Origin: an uncultured Collinsella sp.
Lineage (GTDB): Bacteria; Actinomycetota; Coriobacteriia; Coriobacteriales; Coriobacteriaceae
Length of the DNA stretch: 6,552 nucleotides
NCBI GenBank assembly: GCA_900550185.1
Contig: URRN01000114.1
Coordinates: 1-6,552, forward strand
Reading direction: 5' to 3'
Shown here: positions 1-4,327 of the stretch, one piece after another
Layout of the letters: each line of letters begins with the position of its first letter
Numbering within the stretch: position 1 is the stretch's first letter
Notes under the pieces: generated by a model
What the model was told of the DNA's origin: nothing
What the model saw: only the letters and a program-made list of their open reading frames with translations
Database searches by the model: none
Made by a program: the position numbers and the translations under genes

Positions 1-544
1 TCGACTGCTCGGTCAGGTCGAAGCCGCCCTCCTTCTCCAACGTGGAGAACAGGTTGACGATGTTGCGATCGCACGACACCGAATCGAGCGTCACCTGCAC
101 GCCGGCGTCGATGCGCCCGCGCAGACGGCGCGCCGCGCGGATCTGCCCGGCGGTGGCGCGGCTCGCGCGCTCGATGCGCTGCTCGTCGATGCCCAGTACG
201 AGCATCTGCTGCACGCCTCGGGCGCGCTCGGCCTCGGTCAGCTGGCGCTTGTCGTCGGTGGCGAGCATGGCCACGAGCTCGTTGGCCTCGTCCATGCTCT
301 CCGCCACCAGTGCGGTCACCTCGCGGTCCTCGCCGTAGATGGACGACAGCGCGCGGTAGCGGCGCTCGCCGTCCACGATTCGGTAGACGTTGCCGTCCGC
401 CACCATCACGGGCGGGTTCAGCGGCTCTCCGCCGGTCGCCTCGATGCTGCGGGCCAGGGCGCCGATGTCGCCGAAGTCCTCGCGCGGGTTCTGTCCGCTC
501 GGGCGGATGTCGCCCAGGCGAACCTGCCTCTTCTCAAACTGCAT
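1..544 (-). CDS. ParB-like N-terminal domain protein, partial (C-terminus beyond window)
   Basis: I read 181 residues from an ATG at 544 to the left edge with no stop. AGGAGG (minus strand, about 552-557) lies 7 nt upstream, which decides this start over another ATG at 549 in a different frame. Residues 1-95 look like a ParB/Srx-fold nuclease domain: an N-terminal LGDIRPSGQNPR strand, then PPVMVADGNVYRIVDGERRYRAL, where residues 59-62 (GERR) match the box II motif of ParB/RepB/Spo0J proteins. Residues 103-141 (TEAERARGVQQML...IERASRATAGQIRAARRL) resemble the ParB/KorB helix-turn-helix. Family members bind centromere-like parS DNA or act as element-encoded regulators and nucleases. No ParA is visible, though one could lie outside the window. 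It is the last visible gene of a minus-strand block, 15 nt after a 52-aa membrane protein. The family call is firm; whether it partitions DNA is inference. Confidence 0.85.
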   Translation of the reverse strand, partial: MQFEKRQVRLGDIRPSGQNPREDFGDIGALARSIEATGGEPLNPPVMVADGNVYRIVDGERRYRALSSIYGEDREVTALVAESMDEANELVAMLATDDKRQLTEAERARGVQQMLVLGIDEQRIERASRATAGQIRAARRLRGRIDAGVQVTLDSVSCDRNIVNLFSTLEKEGGFDLTEQS

Positions 545-559
545 GCCATATCCTCCTGA

Positions 560-718
560 CTAGTAGTACATCCCGCTCGGGGCGGTCCCCTCGATGGCTC
601 CCGCGACGGCGATCAGGCCGACGAGCGCCACGGCGCACACGACGCTGCGCACGCGCTCGGGCAGCGTGTTCCACCACTCGCCGAGCCTGCAGCCGGCATC
701 CCAGATAAGGTCGACCAT
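560..718 (-). CDS. Small single-pass membrane protein, 52 aa, unknown function
   Basis: The start codon overlaps the stop of the upstream HTH gene by one base (TGATG at 720-716), so translational coupling is likely; its own RBS is weak. The product has an amphipathic, tryptophan-containing N-terminus (LGEWWNTLPERV), one hydrophobic helix at about residues 24-42 (VRSVVCAVALVGLIAVAGA) and a short tail ending GMYY. It stops 15 nt before the ParB-like start, so it sits inside a tight operon. I recognise no family. The size and single membrane segment would fit an accessory membrane peptide or a toxin-like or holin-like peptide, but nothing in the sequence decides this. Longer in-frame upstream reading to about 1072 is low-complexity Arg-rich translation of the hairpin region and is not adopted. 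Confidence 0.6.
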   Translation of the reverse strand: MVDLIWDAGCRLGEWWNTLPERVRSVVCAVALVGLIAVAGAIEGTAPSGMYY

Positions 719-948
719 CACGCCACCCGCCTCGGACGGCGAGCGGGCACGCAGTCGGGCGAGGGCAGCGCCGGCACCGCGCCGCGTGCCTTGATGGCGG
801 CGTCGATGTCCTCGCTGCTCACCACCTCGCGCGAGCTGTTGGGGTTGAGCGACGGATAGCGCGGTATCACGCCCTGCATGACCATCGCGCGAAAAGTCAC
901 GGAGTCGCAGCAGGCGTAACGCGCGCCCTTGGCTATAGACATCCACAT
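718..948 (-). CDS. Excisionase/AlpA-like small HTH protein, 76 aa
   Basis: ATG at 948 is preceded by AAAGGAG with 6-nt spacing, favouring it over the second in-frame ATG at 942. The central part (residues 8-56) has the layout of the excisionase-type winged HTH (HTH_17/MerR-like): ARYACCDSVTFRAMVMQGVIPRY, a short wing with SLNPNSSREVV, then SSEDIDAAIKARG. In that family the first helix pair is followed by a 'G-x-IP' turn and a final 'ED(I/L)DAAI' helix, both visible here. Such proteins bend DNA to direct excision by a tyrosine recombinase, or act as small activators (AlpA type). The tail (residues 57-76) is Pro/Arg-rich. It overlaps the next gene by 1 bp. The integrase is about 4 kb away and convergent, so a role as its directionality factor is plausible but not shown. 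Confidence 0.65.
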   Translation of the reverse strand: MWMSIAKGARYACCDSVTFRAMVMQGVIPRYPSLNPNSSREVVSSEDIDAAIKARGAVPALPSPDCVPARRPRRVA

Positions 949-982
949 GGCCTTCTCCTTTCATTCTTTGAGCCATTCCCTT

Positions 983-1170
983 GCCGGAGGGCCGCACCGA
1001 TAGATGCAGCCGGAGGGCGCTCCCCCGCCAAAGGGAGCGGTGCCGCCGCCCCGCCAAGTCGGCGGCGGACACCCTATGGGCCGGATGTAGGGAGTCCGGC
1101 CCCGTCGCGCCACGGGCCCCGCGGAATGGGGGCGGTACGGAACCCGTGGCGCGACGGGGGCGGGCCCGCC
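983..1170. other. Cluster of GC-rich hairpins (structured non-coding region)
   Basis: The only sizeable gene-free stretch in the left block. Going rightwards it holds: a direct repeat GCCGGAGGGC (983-992 and 1009-1018); hairpin CGCTCCC/GGGAGCG (1018-1024, 1033-1039); hairpin CCGCCGCC/GGCGGCGG (1043-1050, 1061-1068); hairpin GGGCCGGA/TCCGGCCC (1078-1085, 1095-1102); a perfect 17-bp inverted repeat (1100-1116 and 1143-1159, 26-nt loop); and a 12-bp palindrome GGCGGGCCCGCC (1159-1170). The third and fourth structures overlap by 3 bp, so they could be mutually exclusive. No T-tract follows any of them on either strand, so they are not ordinary intrinsic terminators. Possible roles: an attenuating or processed leader between the two halves of the minus-strand operon, a structured RNA, or a DNA site such as oriT or a partition site. 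Confidence 0.7.
1100..1159. repeat. Perfect 17-bp inverted repeat with 26-nt spacer
   Basis: Left arm CCCCGTCGCGCCACGGG (1100-1116) is the exact reverse complement of 1143-1159. The spacer is itself GC-rich with a CCCCGC...GGGCGG potential. It is the longest perfect stem in the window and lies between the stop of the 49-aa hydrophobic protein (1172) and the Xis-like start (948). Confidence 0.85.
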
Positions 1171-1171
1171 G

Positions 1172-1321
1172 TCAGCCCCGGAGCGAGGCGAGCACCCACG
1201 CCGCGATGAACGGCACAGCGGCCGAGAAGCACATCCGCGCCAAGCCGTAGGCCCCCTGCGCGGTGCACATCCACCCCGCGGCGTCCATCACGACGGCCGA
1301 GGCGAGCAGCGCCCGGGTCAT
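1172..1321 (-). CDS. Small hydrophobic (membrane) protein, 49 aa, coupled to upstream HTH gene
   Basis: ATG at 1321 overlaps the stop of the XRE-type gene in an ATGA arrangement. GGAGG, embedded in the preceding gene's Glu-rich C-terminal codons, lies 7 nt upstream. This gives a good start despite the small size. The translation (MTRALLASAVVMDAAGWM..., ending FIAAWVLASLRG) has two hydrophobic stretches at about residues 4-20 and 29-46, so a two-helix membrane hairpin or signal-anchored peptide is likely. I recognise no family. The arrangement mirrors 718-948/560-718, where another small HTH gene is stop-overlapped by a tiny membrane protein. Together with its coupled HTH partner it could be a regulator/membrane-peptide pair; that is inference. 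Confidence 0.6.
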   Translation of the reverse strand: MTRALLASAVVMDAAGWMCTAQGAYGLARMCFSAAVPFIAAWVLASLRG

Positions 1322-1509
1322 TCCTCTTCCTCCAGATCCTCCATGGGCACGCCCAGCGCCCTCGCGAGCCGCTTGGCCGCCCCGTACTTCGCGTCGGCTA
1401 TCCCCCGGCGCTCCCAGTTCCGTACCGTCGTCTCGGTCACGCCCGCCTTCACCGCAAGCTTGAACTGCGAGAGTCCCGCCTTCTTGCGGAGCCGTCTGAT
1501 CTCATTCAT
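1318..1509 (-). CDS. XRE/Cro-C1-type HTH protein, 63 aa
   Basis: The translation MNEIRRLRKKAGLSQFKLAV followed by KAGVTETTVRNWERRG is a textbook Cro/C1-type five-helix domain. Helix 2-turn-helix 3 spans about residues 14-36 (LSQFKLAVKAGVTETTVRNWE), and the final helix is AAKRLARALGVPMEDL. There is no extra domain, so it is a minimal DNA-binding repressor or Cro-like protein. A GGAG abuts the ATG and a GGGGA sits 8 nt upstream, so initiation is not strongly marked. The C-terminal EEEE codons supply the RBS of the overlapping downstream membrane-protein gene. It is divergent from the zinc-ribbon gene at 1576; the 66-bp gap between them carries inverted repeats where it could bind. Likely an autoregulator of this minus-strand block. 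Confidence 0.85.
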   Translation of the reverse strand: MNEIRRLRKKAGLSQFKLAVKAGVTETTVRNWERRGIADAKYGAAKRLARALGVPMEDLEEEE

Positions 1510-1528
1510 CTCCGTGTCCCCACGAACC

Positions 1529-1567
1529 CGTAAACTCCTTTGCGTTCATCCCTTTACGCGAAAGGAG
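1529..1567. promoter_or_regulatory. Divergent intergenic inverted repeats; possible RBS-masking hairpin
   Basis: Between the divergent XRE and zinc-ribbon genes there are CGTAAA (1529-1534)/TTTACG (1553-1558), and CTCCTTTGCG (1535-1544) against CGCGAAAGGAG (1557-1567), complementary apart from one bulged base. The second pair would put the AAAGGAG ribosome-binding site of the gene at 1576 into a stem if transcription starts upstream of 1535. As DNA, the same symmetry could be an operator for the adjacent XRE protein. No convincing -35/-10 pair could be placed. Confidence 0.45.
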
Positions 1568-1575
1568 GTGATTAC

Positions 1576-1758
1576 ATGTCAAAACCGAAGGTCAAACTCA
1601 ATGAGAGAAACCTAGGCCGCATCTTCACCAGCGGAATCGAGCGCGTCATTGCAACCGAGGGCTACGAAGCCCGCTGCCAAGTCTGCGGCCGGAGCTTCAC
1701 TCTCCGACCGGAATCGATGCGCTGCCCCCACTGTGGGACGGGCTACCGCACGCGATGA
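1576..1758 (+). CDS. Small zinc-ribbon protein, 60 aa
   Basis: ATG at 1576 follows a near-perfect anti-Shine-Dalgarno complement AAAGGAGGTGAT (1561-1572), which decides the start over an in-frame ATG at 1540. The product has a basic N-terminus (MSKPKVKLNERNLGRIF) and a C-terminal ribbon with Cys34-x2-Cys37 (CQVC) and Cys50-x2-Cys53 (CPHC), 12 residues apart: a classic four-cysteine zinc knuckle. It ends in YRTR. Such proteins often bind nucleic acid or protein partners, but no specific family is recognised. Its last 62 bp overlap antisense with the 3' end of the minus-strand gene starting at 1894. Probably a small accessory or regulatory protein of the element. Confidence 0.75.
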   Translation: MSKPKVKLNERNLGRIFTSGIERVIATEGYEARCQVCGRSFTLRPESMRCPHCGTGYRTR

Positions 1759-1894
1759 GCTCGTAGGTGAGCTCCACCTCGCCGAGATCCTCGAGGATCT
1801 CGGCGGCCGCCTGCAGGTGCTCCGAAGCCTCCCTCGCCTTCTCCGCGAGCTCCATGGCCTCGGGGCACCTGCCCTCCAATACGAACTCGCCCAT
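1697..1894 (-). CDS. Acidic helical protein, about 65 aa, unknown function
   Basis: Three in-frame ATGs exist (1921, 1909, 1894). Only the one at 1894 has a good RBS (GGGAGG, 7-nt spacing), so I chose it; the ATG at 1921 lies 2 nt after the upstream XRE stop and would add nine residues. Residues 9-52 are almost entirely helix-forming and acidic (ELAEKAREASEHLQAAAEIL, then EDLGEVELTYEL), with heptad-like Ala/Leu spacing that fits a short coiled coil or dimerising helix. The codons there are strongly GC-ending, as expected for real coding. The last about 20 residues (Ser/Gly/Pro-rich) are antisense to the zinc-ribbon gene and look less constrained. It is the second gene of a unit with the XRE regulator at 1924-2151. 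No family recognised. Confidence 0.5.
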   Translation of the reverse strand: MGEFVLEGRCPEAMELAEKAREASEHLQAAAEILEDLGEVELTYELIACGSPSHSGGSASIPVGE

Positions 1895-1923
1895 CTTCTT
1901 GCCTCCCATCTCTTCCCCCATCC

Positions 1924-2151
1924 CTACGCGGCCTCGTCCGTGTTCCGTCCGCCCAAGCGGTCAAGCGAGACGTTATAAAAATCAGCAAGGCGCCAAGCGA
2001 TTTCAAAAGTCGGCGCCGTGCGACCGTTCTCGTAGTTATAGATGCTCGTGGCATCCACTCCGACAGCGTCAGCGACCTCCTGTTGAGTGACGCGTTTACG
2101 TGCACGAAGTTCACGAAGACATGCGGACATCTCTTCCTTGCTAAACACCAT
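1924..2151 (-). CDS. XRE-family transcriptional regulator, 75 aa (one of a divergent paralogous pair)
   Basis: ATG at 2151 has GGAG 6 nt upstream; a TTG at 2157 abuts the RBS and is rejected. The HTH lies at about residues 13-50 (LRELRARKRVTQQEVADAVG, then VDATSIYNYENGRTAP), and the C-terminus carries AWRLADFYNVSLDRLGGRN (residues 52-70). This signature recurs in the plus-strand regulator at 2370 (AWRIADALECSLDTLGGRD), so the two are likely paralogs, arranged back to back across a palindrome-rich control region. The family binds operators as dimers and usually represses its own and neighbouring promoters. It heads a two-gene minus-strand unit. By analogy with phage CI/Cro modules it would be one arm of a switch; which arm is the repressor cannot be told from the sequence. 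Confidence 0.88.
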   Translation of the reverse strand: MVFSKEEMSACLRELRARKRVTQQEVADAVGVDATSIYNYENGRTAPTFEIAWRLADFYNVSLDRLGGRNTDEAA

Positions 2152-2182
2152 TGGCAACTCCTTTCATCTTCGAGAACGAGAG

Positions 2183-2212
2183 GGCTGAGGTTGAGCACTG
2201 TCAACCTCAGCC
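2183..2212. promoter_or_regulatory. Perfect 12-bp inverted repeat (operator or leader hairpin)
   Basis: GGCTGAGGTTGA (2183-2194), a 6-nt spacer, then TCAACCTCAGCC (2201-2212). It lies 32 bp upstream of the minus-strand XRE start at 2151. The right part contains TTGACA on the minus strand (2204-2199), a possible -35 box, but a matching -10 was not convincing. Candidate operator for one of the two divergent XRE proteins, or a hairpin in the minus-strand leader. Confidence 0.6.
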
Positions 2213-2214
2213 GT

Positions 2215-2238
2215 AACATCTTCTATATAGAAGATGTT
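2215..2238. promoter_or_regulatory. 24-bp perfect palindrome in divergent control region
   Basis: AACATCTTCTAT directly abuts its exact reverse complement ATAGAAGATGTT, with no spacer. The centre (TATATA) is AT-rich, as in XRE/CI-type dimer operators, and could double as a -10 element. On the plus strand two further Ts follow the palindrome's terminal TT, but no plus-strand gene lies upstream, so an operator is likelier than a terminator. It is 2 bp from the 12-bp-arm inverted repeat. Confidence 0.65.
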
Positions 2239-2241
2239 TTT

Positions 2242-2342
2242 GGCTCTCTGCCTAATTTCTGTATTCATTGTTACGGCTCTATGCCTAATTGTCAACAAAG
2301 ATTTCAGTATTTGATTGAAAACTTTGGCGCTTTGCCTTAATT
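2242..2342 (+). repeat. Three copies of a GGC-N5-GCC(T)TAATT repeat
   Basis: Copy 1 is GGCTCTCTGCCTAATT (2242-2257), copy 2 GGCTCTATGCCTAATT (2275-2290; one mismatch) and copy 3 GGCGCTTTGCCTTAATT (2326-2342; degenerate, one extra T). Each contains the small inverted repeat GGC-N5-GCC. Copies 1 and 2 are 33 bp apart start to start, about three helical turns; copy 3 overlaps the proposed plus-strand promoter. This is the pattern expected of multiple operators for a cooperative repressor. Confidence 0.6.
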
Positions 2343-2343
2343 T
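2315..2343 (+). promoter_or_regulatory. Probable promoter of the plus-strand XRE gene
   Basis: TTGAAA (2315-2320), a 17-bp spacer and TAATTT (2338-2343), giving a start point near 2350, about 20 nt before the ATG at 2370. The third GGC-N5-GCC repeat lies inside the spacer, so occupancy would block the polymerase: probable autoregulation. Read by eye only. Confidence 0.45.
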
Positions 2344-2369
2344 CTTAGGTAATGATGGGAGGAGGCCCA

Positions 2370-2780
2370 ATGACAGAAGACACTCTTAGGAAACGAATCG
2401 GCAAGAACATACAGTTGCTCAGGAAGTCCGCCGGCTTCAAAAGCGCCGCAGCATTTGCGGAATTTGCTGGATTTGAGACAAGCCGCTACACGGAATACGA
2501 GCAAGGCCGCCGCAGCATGGCATTTGATGCGGCTTGGAGAATTGCTGACGCTCTCGAATGCTCGCTAGACACTTTAGGTGGCAGGGACTGGTCACCAATG
2601 GAGACCCAGCAAAACCAGACGCCAGAAGAGGGCGAGCTGATCACCTGCTACCGACAGAGCACCGAGAAGAGGCGCTCAAAGATCCTGGAGACGGCACGCG
2701 ACCAGGCCGAGCTGTCCCAAAATCAAGCTGCAGCGCCTGAAGGCGAAAGGCTGGAAGCGAATCAAGTAAGGTCCGCGTAG
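2370..2780 (+). CDS. XRE-family transcriptional regulator, 136 aa
   Basis: ATG at 2370 follows GGAGGAGG (2358-2365); upstream in-frame ATGs at 2352 and 2355 precede the RBS and are rejected. Residues 6-66 are a Cro/C1-type domain (LRKRIGKNIQLLRKSAGF, then AAAFAEFAGFETSRYTEYEQ), and residues 55-73 repeat the AWRxADxxxxSLDxLGGR signature of the divergent regulator at 1924-2151. A linker leads to a second helical segment (residues 88-113, ELITCYRQSTEKRRSKILET), a C-terminal element frequent in phage and element XRE repressors, where it may aid multimerisation. The tail is Gln/Glu/Ala-rich. The next gene begins 19 nt after the stop, so the two are probably co-transcribed. Codons are less GC-biased than in the left block, suggesting separate acquisition. 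Most likely the repressor of the switch. Confidence 0.9.
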   Translation: MTEDTLRKRIGKNIQLLRKSAGFKSAAAFAEFAGFETSRYTEYEQGRRSMAFDAAWRIADALECSLDTLGGRDWSPMETQQNQTPEEGELITCYRQSTEKRRSKILETARDQAELSQNQAAAPEGERLEANQVRSA

Positions 2781-2799
2781 CAAGGGTCAGGAGGTACCC

Positions 2800-3717
2800 A
2801 TGGGCCTTTTCAGCTCATTAGTTAAAGCGATTTTTACGAGCAATGGAGCGTCGACAAGTGCGTGCGCTCCTTCCACGGAAGGCGTGTCCGACTCTGCCGC
2901 CATGTCCGCACGAAATGGCAGACACCCCGCCGCGCGCGTCATAGACATCGACGGCGATACTGAGAAAGTCATTTACACGTATCTCGGCGCCGTGTTTAAA
3001 GGGGTCAAAAAAGGAGCGGTGTTTTACGTGGCCCCGCTCGGATTTGACACGGTTATTCACAGCAAGTCGACCGGGACGACCACTGATAGCGGCGCATTTG
3101 GGGACACGCCTCTTGCCTATAAAGGTCGCACATTTGGGCTCACGCCGTCATGCCTAGGCTTTCTCAAGGAAATGGTCGCAGCCGGATTTAAGGTTCAGGT
3201 CAAAGTTAAGAAGATCGGAATGTACTCCGCGGGGATTCCCGAACTTGTCACCATGACCGCGGACCCGCGACTCCTGAAGCAGTGGTGGGAAAGACAAAAA
3301 ATAACAACCGAGCCCGTTCCCTTCTCAGAAGAGAACGAACTACATATAAAGGAGGAACGATACAGAGCGAGAATTTCAGAAATCAGGCAAAACCGAACCG
3401 GAATCGAGCTCAATGAGACCTCAAGCGAAGTGTGGATAAACGTTACGGAACACAATTGGATTGCCGGAACACCACCAATAGGAGATCTCCGCTTTACACC
3501 GAGCTTCGAGATAATCCCGACACCAAAGGGTTCATCCGCAAAGCCCCATATTAGGATCTTGGCGGGAAAGGAGCCGCTCGTAGAAATAAACGCGAGCAAC
3601 CTTAAGGTATACAAGCAACTTACCGAATACAAAGAAAGGCAATGCCGCGCCTGCTATATGTATGACTACTTTCAAGACAACAGCAACGCAACGAAGCTAT
3701 ATCTCGTGTTTGACTAG
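2800..3717 (+). CDS. Unrecognised 305-aa protein encoded with the XRE regulator
   Basis: ATG at 2800 follows AGGAGG with 5-nt spacing. No signal peptide or membrane span is evident. Residues 1-45 are Ser/Ala-rich and low complexity. Residues 46-150 look like a compact alpha/beta region: ARVIDIDGDTEKVIYTYLG, a Gly/Thr loop, then GRTFGLTPSCLGFLKEMVAA and GFKVQVKVKKIGMYSAGIPE. That stretch (an entry strand, a helix ending in 'GF', then a KVKKI strand) is faintly reminiscent of HIRAN-type barrels, but I would not assign it. A charged helix follows (160-205), then a beta-rich C-terminal part (208-305) with a CRAC pair (282-285), ending LYLVFD. Codon use is less GC-ending than in neighbouring genes (for example ATA and TTT codons), a sign of transfer. 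Position right behind a repressor makes it the best cargo candidate, for example defence, superinfection immunity or an effector; this is inference. Confidence 0.75.
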   Translation: MGLFSSLVKAIFTSNGASTSACAPSTEGVSDSAAMSARNGRHPAARVIDIDGDTEKVIYTYLGAVFKGVKKGAVFYVAPLGFDTVIHSKSTGTTTDSGAFGDTPLAYKGRTFGLTPSCLGFLKEMVAAGFKVQVKVKKIGMYSAGIPELVTMTADPRLLKQWWERQKITTEPVPFSEENELHIKEERYRARISEIRQNRTGIELNETSSEVWINVTEHNWIAGTPPIGDLRFTPSFEIIPTPKGSSAKPHIRILAGKEPLVEINASNLKVYKQLTEYKERQCRACYMYDYFQDNSNATKLYLVFD

Positions 3718-3781
3718 ACGAGAAAGACGAGAGACCGGTAGCAGGCATCCTCTCCATCGGAGGGAAGATCGCGGGCTTCCT

Positions 3782-4072
3782 CTAGACGCCCATGTACCCG
3801 ATGAGGACCCATTGCCCGGTCTGCGGGCACCTCACGGCGCGCACGTCGTACTCGGACGCCAGGGAGTACGCGCACGGCCTGAGCGTCGCAAACGGGACGG
3901 GGCCCGCGGTGTCGTCCTTCACGCCCAGGGCGATGACCTTCACGGTGTCCCCGCGCTCCTGCGACACGAGTTCGTACCCCAAGCTCAACGGGATGCCCGT
4001 GAGCCCGTCGTAGATCATCGTGTCGGGGGAATCGTCCTCGTACGTGTATGCGCCGACGCTATAGCGATCCAT
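3782..4072 (-). CDS. Hypothetical protein, 96 aa
   Basis: ATG at 4072 has GGAGG 5 nt upstream, and the codons are strongly GC-ending and read as genuine coding. The product MDRYSVGAYTYEDDSPDTMI... is acidic at the N-terminus. A predicted beta-rich core follows (LSLGYELVSQERGDTVKVIA, then LGVKDDTAGPVPFATLRPCA), and the end is VRCPQTGQWVLIGYMGV. No signal peptide, membrane helix or recognisable family. It is monocistronic, converging with the 305-aa gene (65-bp gap with no clear terminator). A CATAAT box on the minus strand (4113-4108) could be its -10, without a good -35. An opposite-strand reading from 3792 contains a CPVC motif but has no RBS, so the minus strand is preferred. Confidence 0.7.
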   Translation of the reverse strand: MDRYSVGAYTYEDDSPDTMIYDGLTGIPLSLGYELVSQERGDTVKVIALGVKDDTAGPVPFATLRPCAYSLASEYDVRAVRCPQTGQWVLIGYMGV

Positions 4073-4129
4073 GGGTACCTCCAGGAGCGTGAATGGTGTT
4101 CATCACGATTATGACCCGCGGCGCGGCTA

Positions 4130-4156
4130 GGTTTTTTCGATTTTTTCTAAAAAACC
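4130..4156. repeat. AT-rich inverted repeat upstream of the 96-aa gene
   Basis: GGTTTTTT (4130-4137) and AAAAAACC (4149-4156) around an 11-nt spacer with another T-run. It lies where the -35 region of the minus-strand gene starting at 4072 would be, so it may be an operator, an UP-like element or a weak terminator; not resolvable by eye. Confidence 0.4.
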
Positions 4157-4170
4157 CAAGCTGGCACCTC

Positions 4171-4195
4171 AGCTGTCAAAGATTCTTTGACAGCT
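4171..4195. repeat. 25-bp inverted repeat (11-bp arms)
   Basis: AGCTGTCAAAG (4171-4181), ATT, CTTTGACAGCT (4185-4195), perfect. Both strands present TTGACA, so it could hold divergent -35 boxes, yet no -10 is well placed on either side. Not followed by a T-run. Candidate operator in the 255-bp gap between the 96-aa gene and hicA. Confidence 0.6.
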
Positions 4196-4209
4196 CCAGA
4201 CATAAAGAA

Positions 4210-4243
4210 ACCACGTGCGGCAATCTTGGCGGATCCGTGTGGT
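4210..4243 (-). terminator. Conserved-loop hairpin, copy 1 (minus-strand terminator-like), upstream of hicA
   Basis: Outer arms ACCACGTG (4210-4217) and CGTGTGGT (4236-4243) pair with two G-T wobbles. Read on the minus strand, the hairpin is followed by TTTCTTTAT, as in an intrinsic terminator. The 21 bp at 4217-4237 are identical to 5032-5052 in copy 2, beyond the HicAB genes. Its position would stop antisense or readthrough transcription before the minus-strand 96-aa gene. Confidence 0.6.
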
Positions 4244-4262
4244 CAATTTTAAAACTATAAAT

Positions 4263-4305
4263 ACTTGATAATTTACTTGATTGCTAACTATCAACTGTTT
4301 ATAAT
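4263..4305 (+). promoter_or_regulatory. hicAB promoter with operator-like half-sites
   Basis: TTGATT (4277-4282), a 17-bp spacer and TATAAT (4300-4305) form a near-consensus promoter 22 bp upstream of the hicA ATG. ACTTGAT occurs at 4263-4269 and 4275-4281, and an inverted near-copy ATCAACT at 4290-4296, bracketing the -35 box. This is the expected place for HicB (alone or with HicA) to autorepress the operon. Confidence 0.65.
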
Positions 4306-4327
4306 TAAATTGTCGAAAGGAGGAGAG

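Noticed and set aside
560..1072. Long minus-strand open frame of 170 codons including the 52-aa membrane protein
   Set aside because: The upstream part is Arg-rich translation of the hairpin cluster and of an overlapping HTH gene with a good RBS; only the coupled ATG at 718 is supported.
981..1250. Plus-strand Arg-rich open frame (89 codons) across the hairpin region
   Set aside because: No RBS or ATG start, low-complexity Arg/Pro/Ala translation typical of GC-rich non-coding DNA, and it overlaps the well-supported minus-strand small gene at 1172-1321.
2215..2240. 24-bp palindrome plus Ts as a plus-strand intrinsic terminator
   Set aside because: No plus-strand gene lies upstream to terminate, the stem is AT-rich with no loop, and the divergent-promoter setting favours an operator.
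3792..4013. Plus-strand frame with a CPVC motif suggesting a zinc-ribbon protein
   Set aside because: No RBS, no second Cys pair, and the opposite strand (3782-4072) has a strong RBS and clean coding-like codons.
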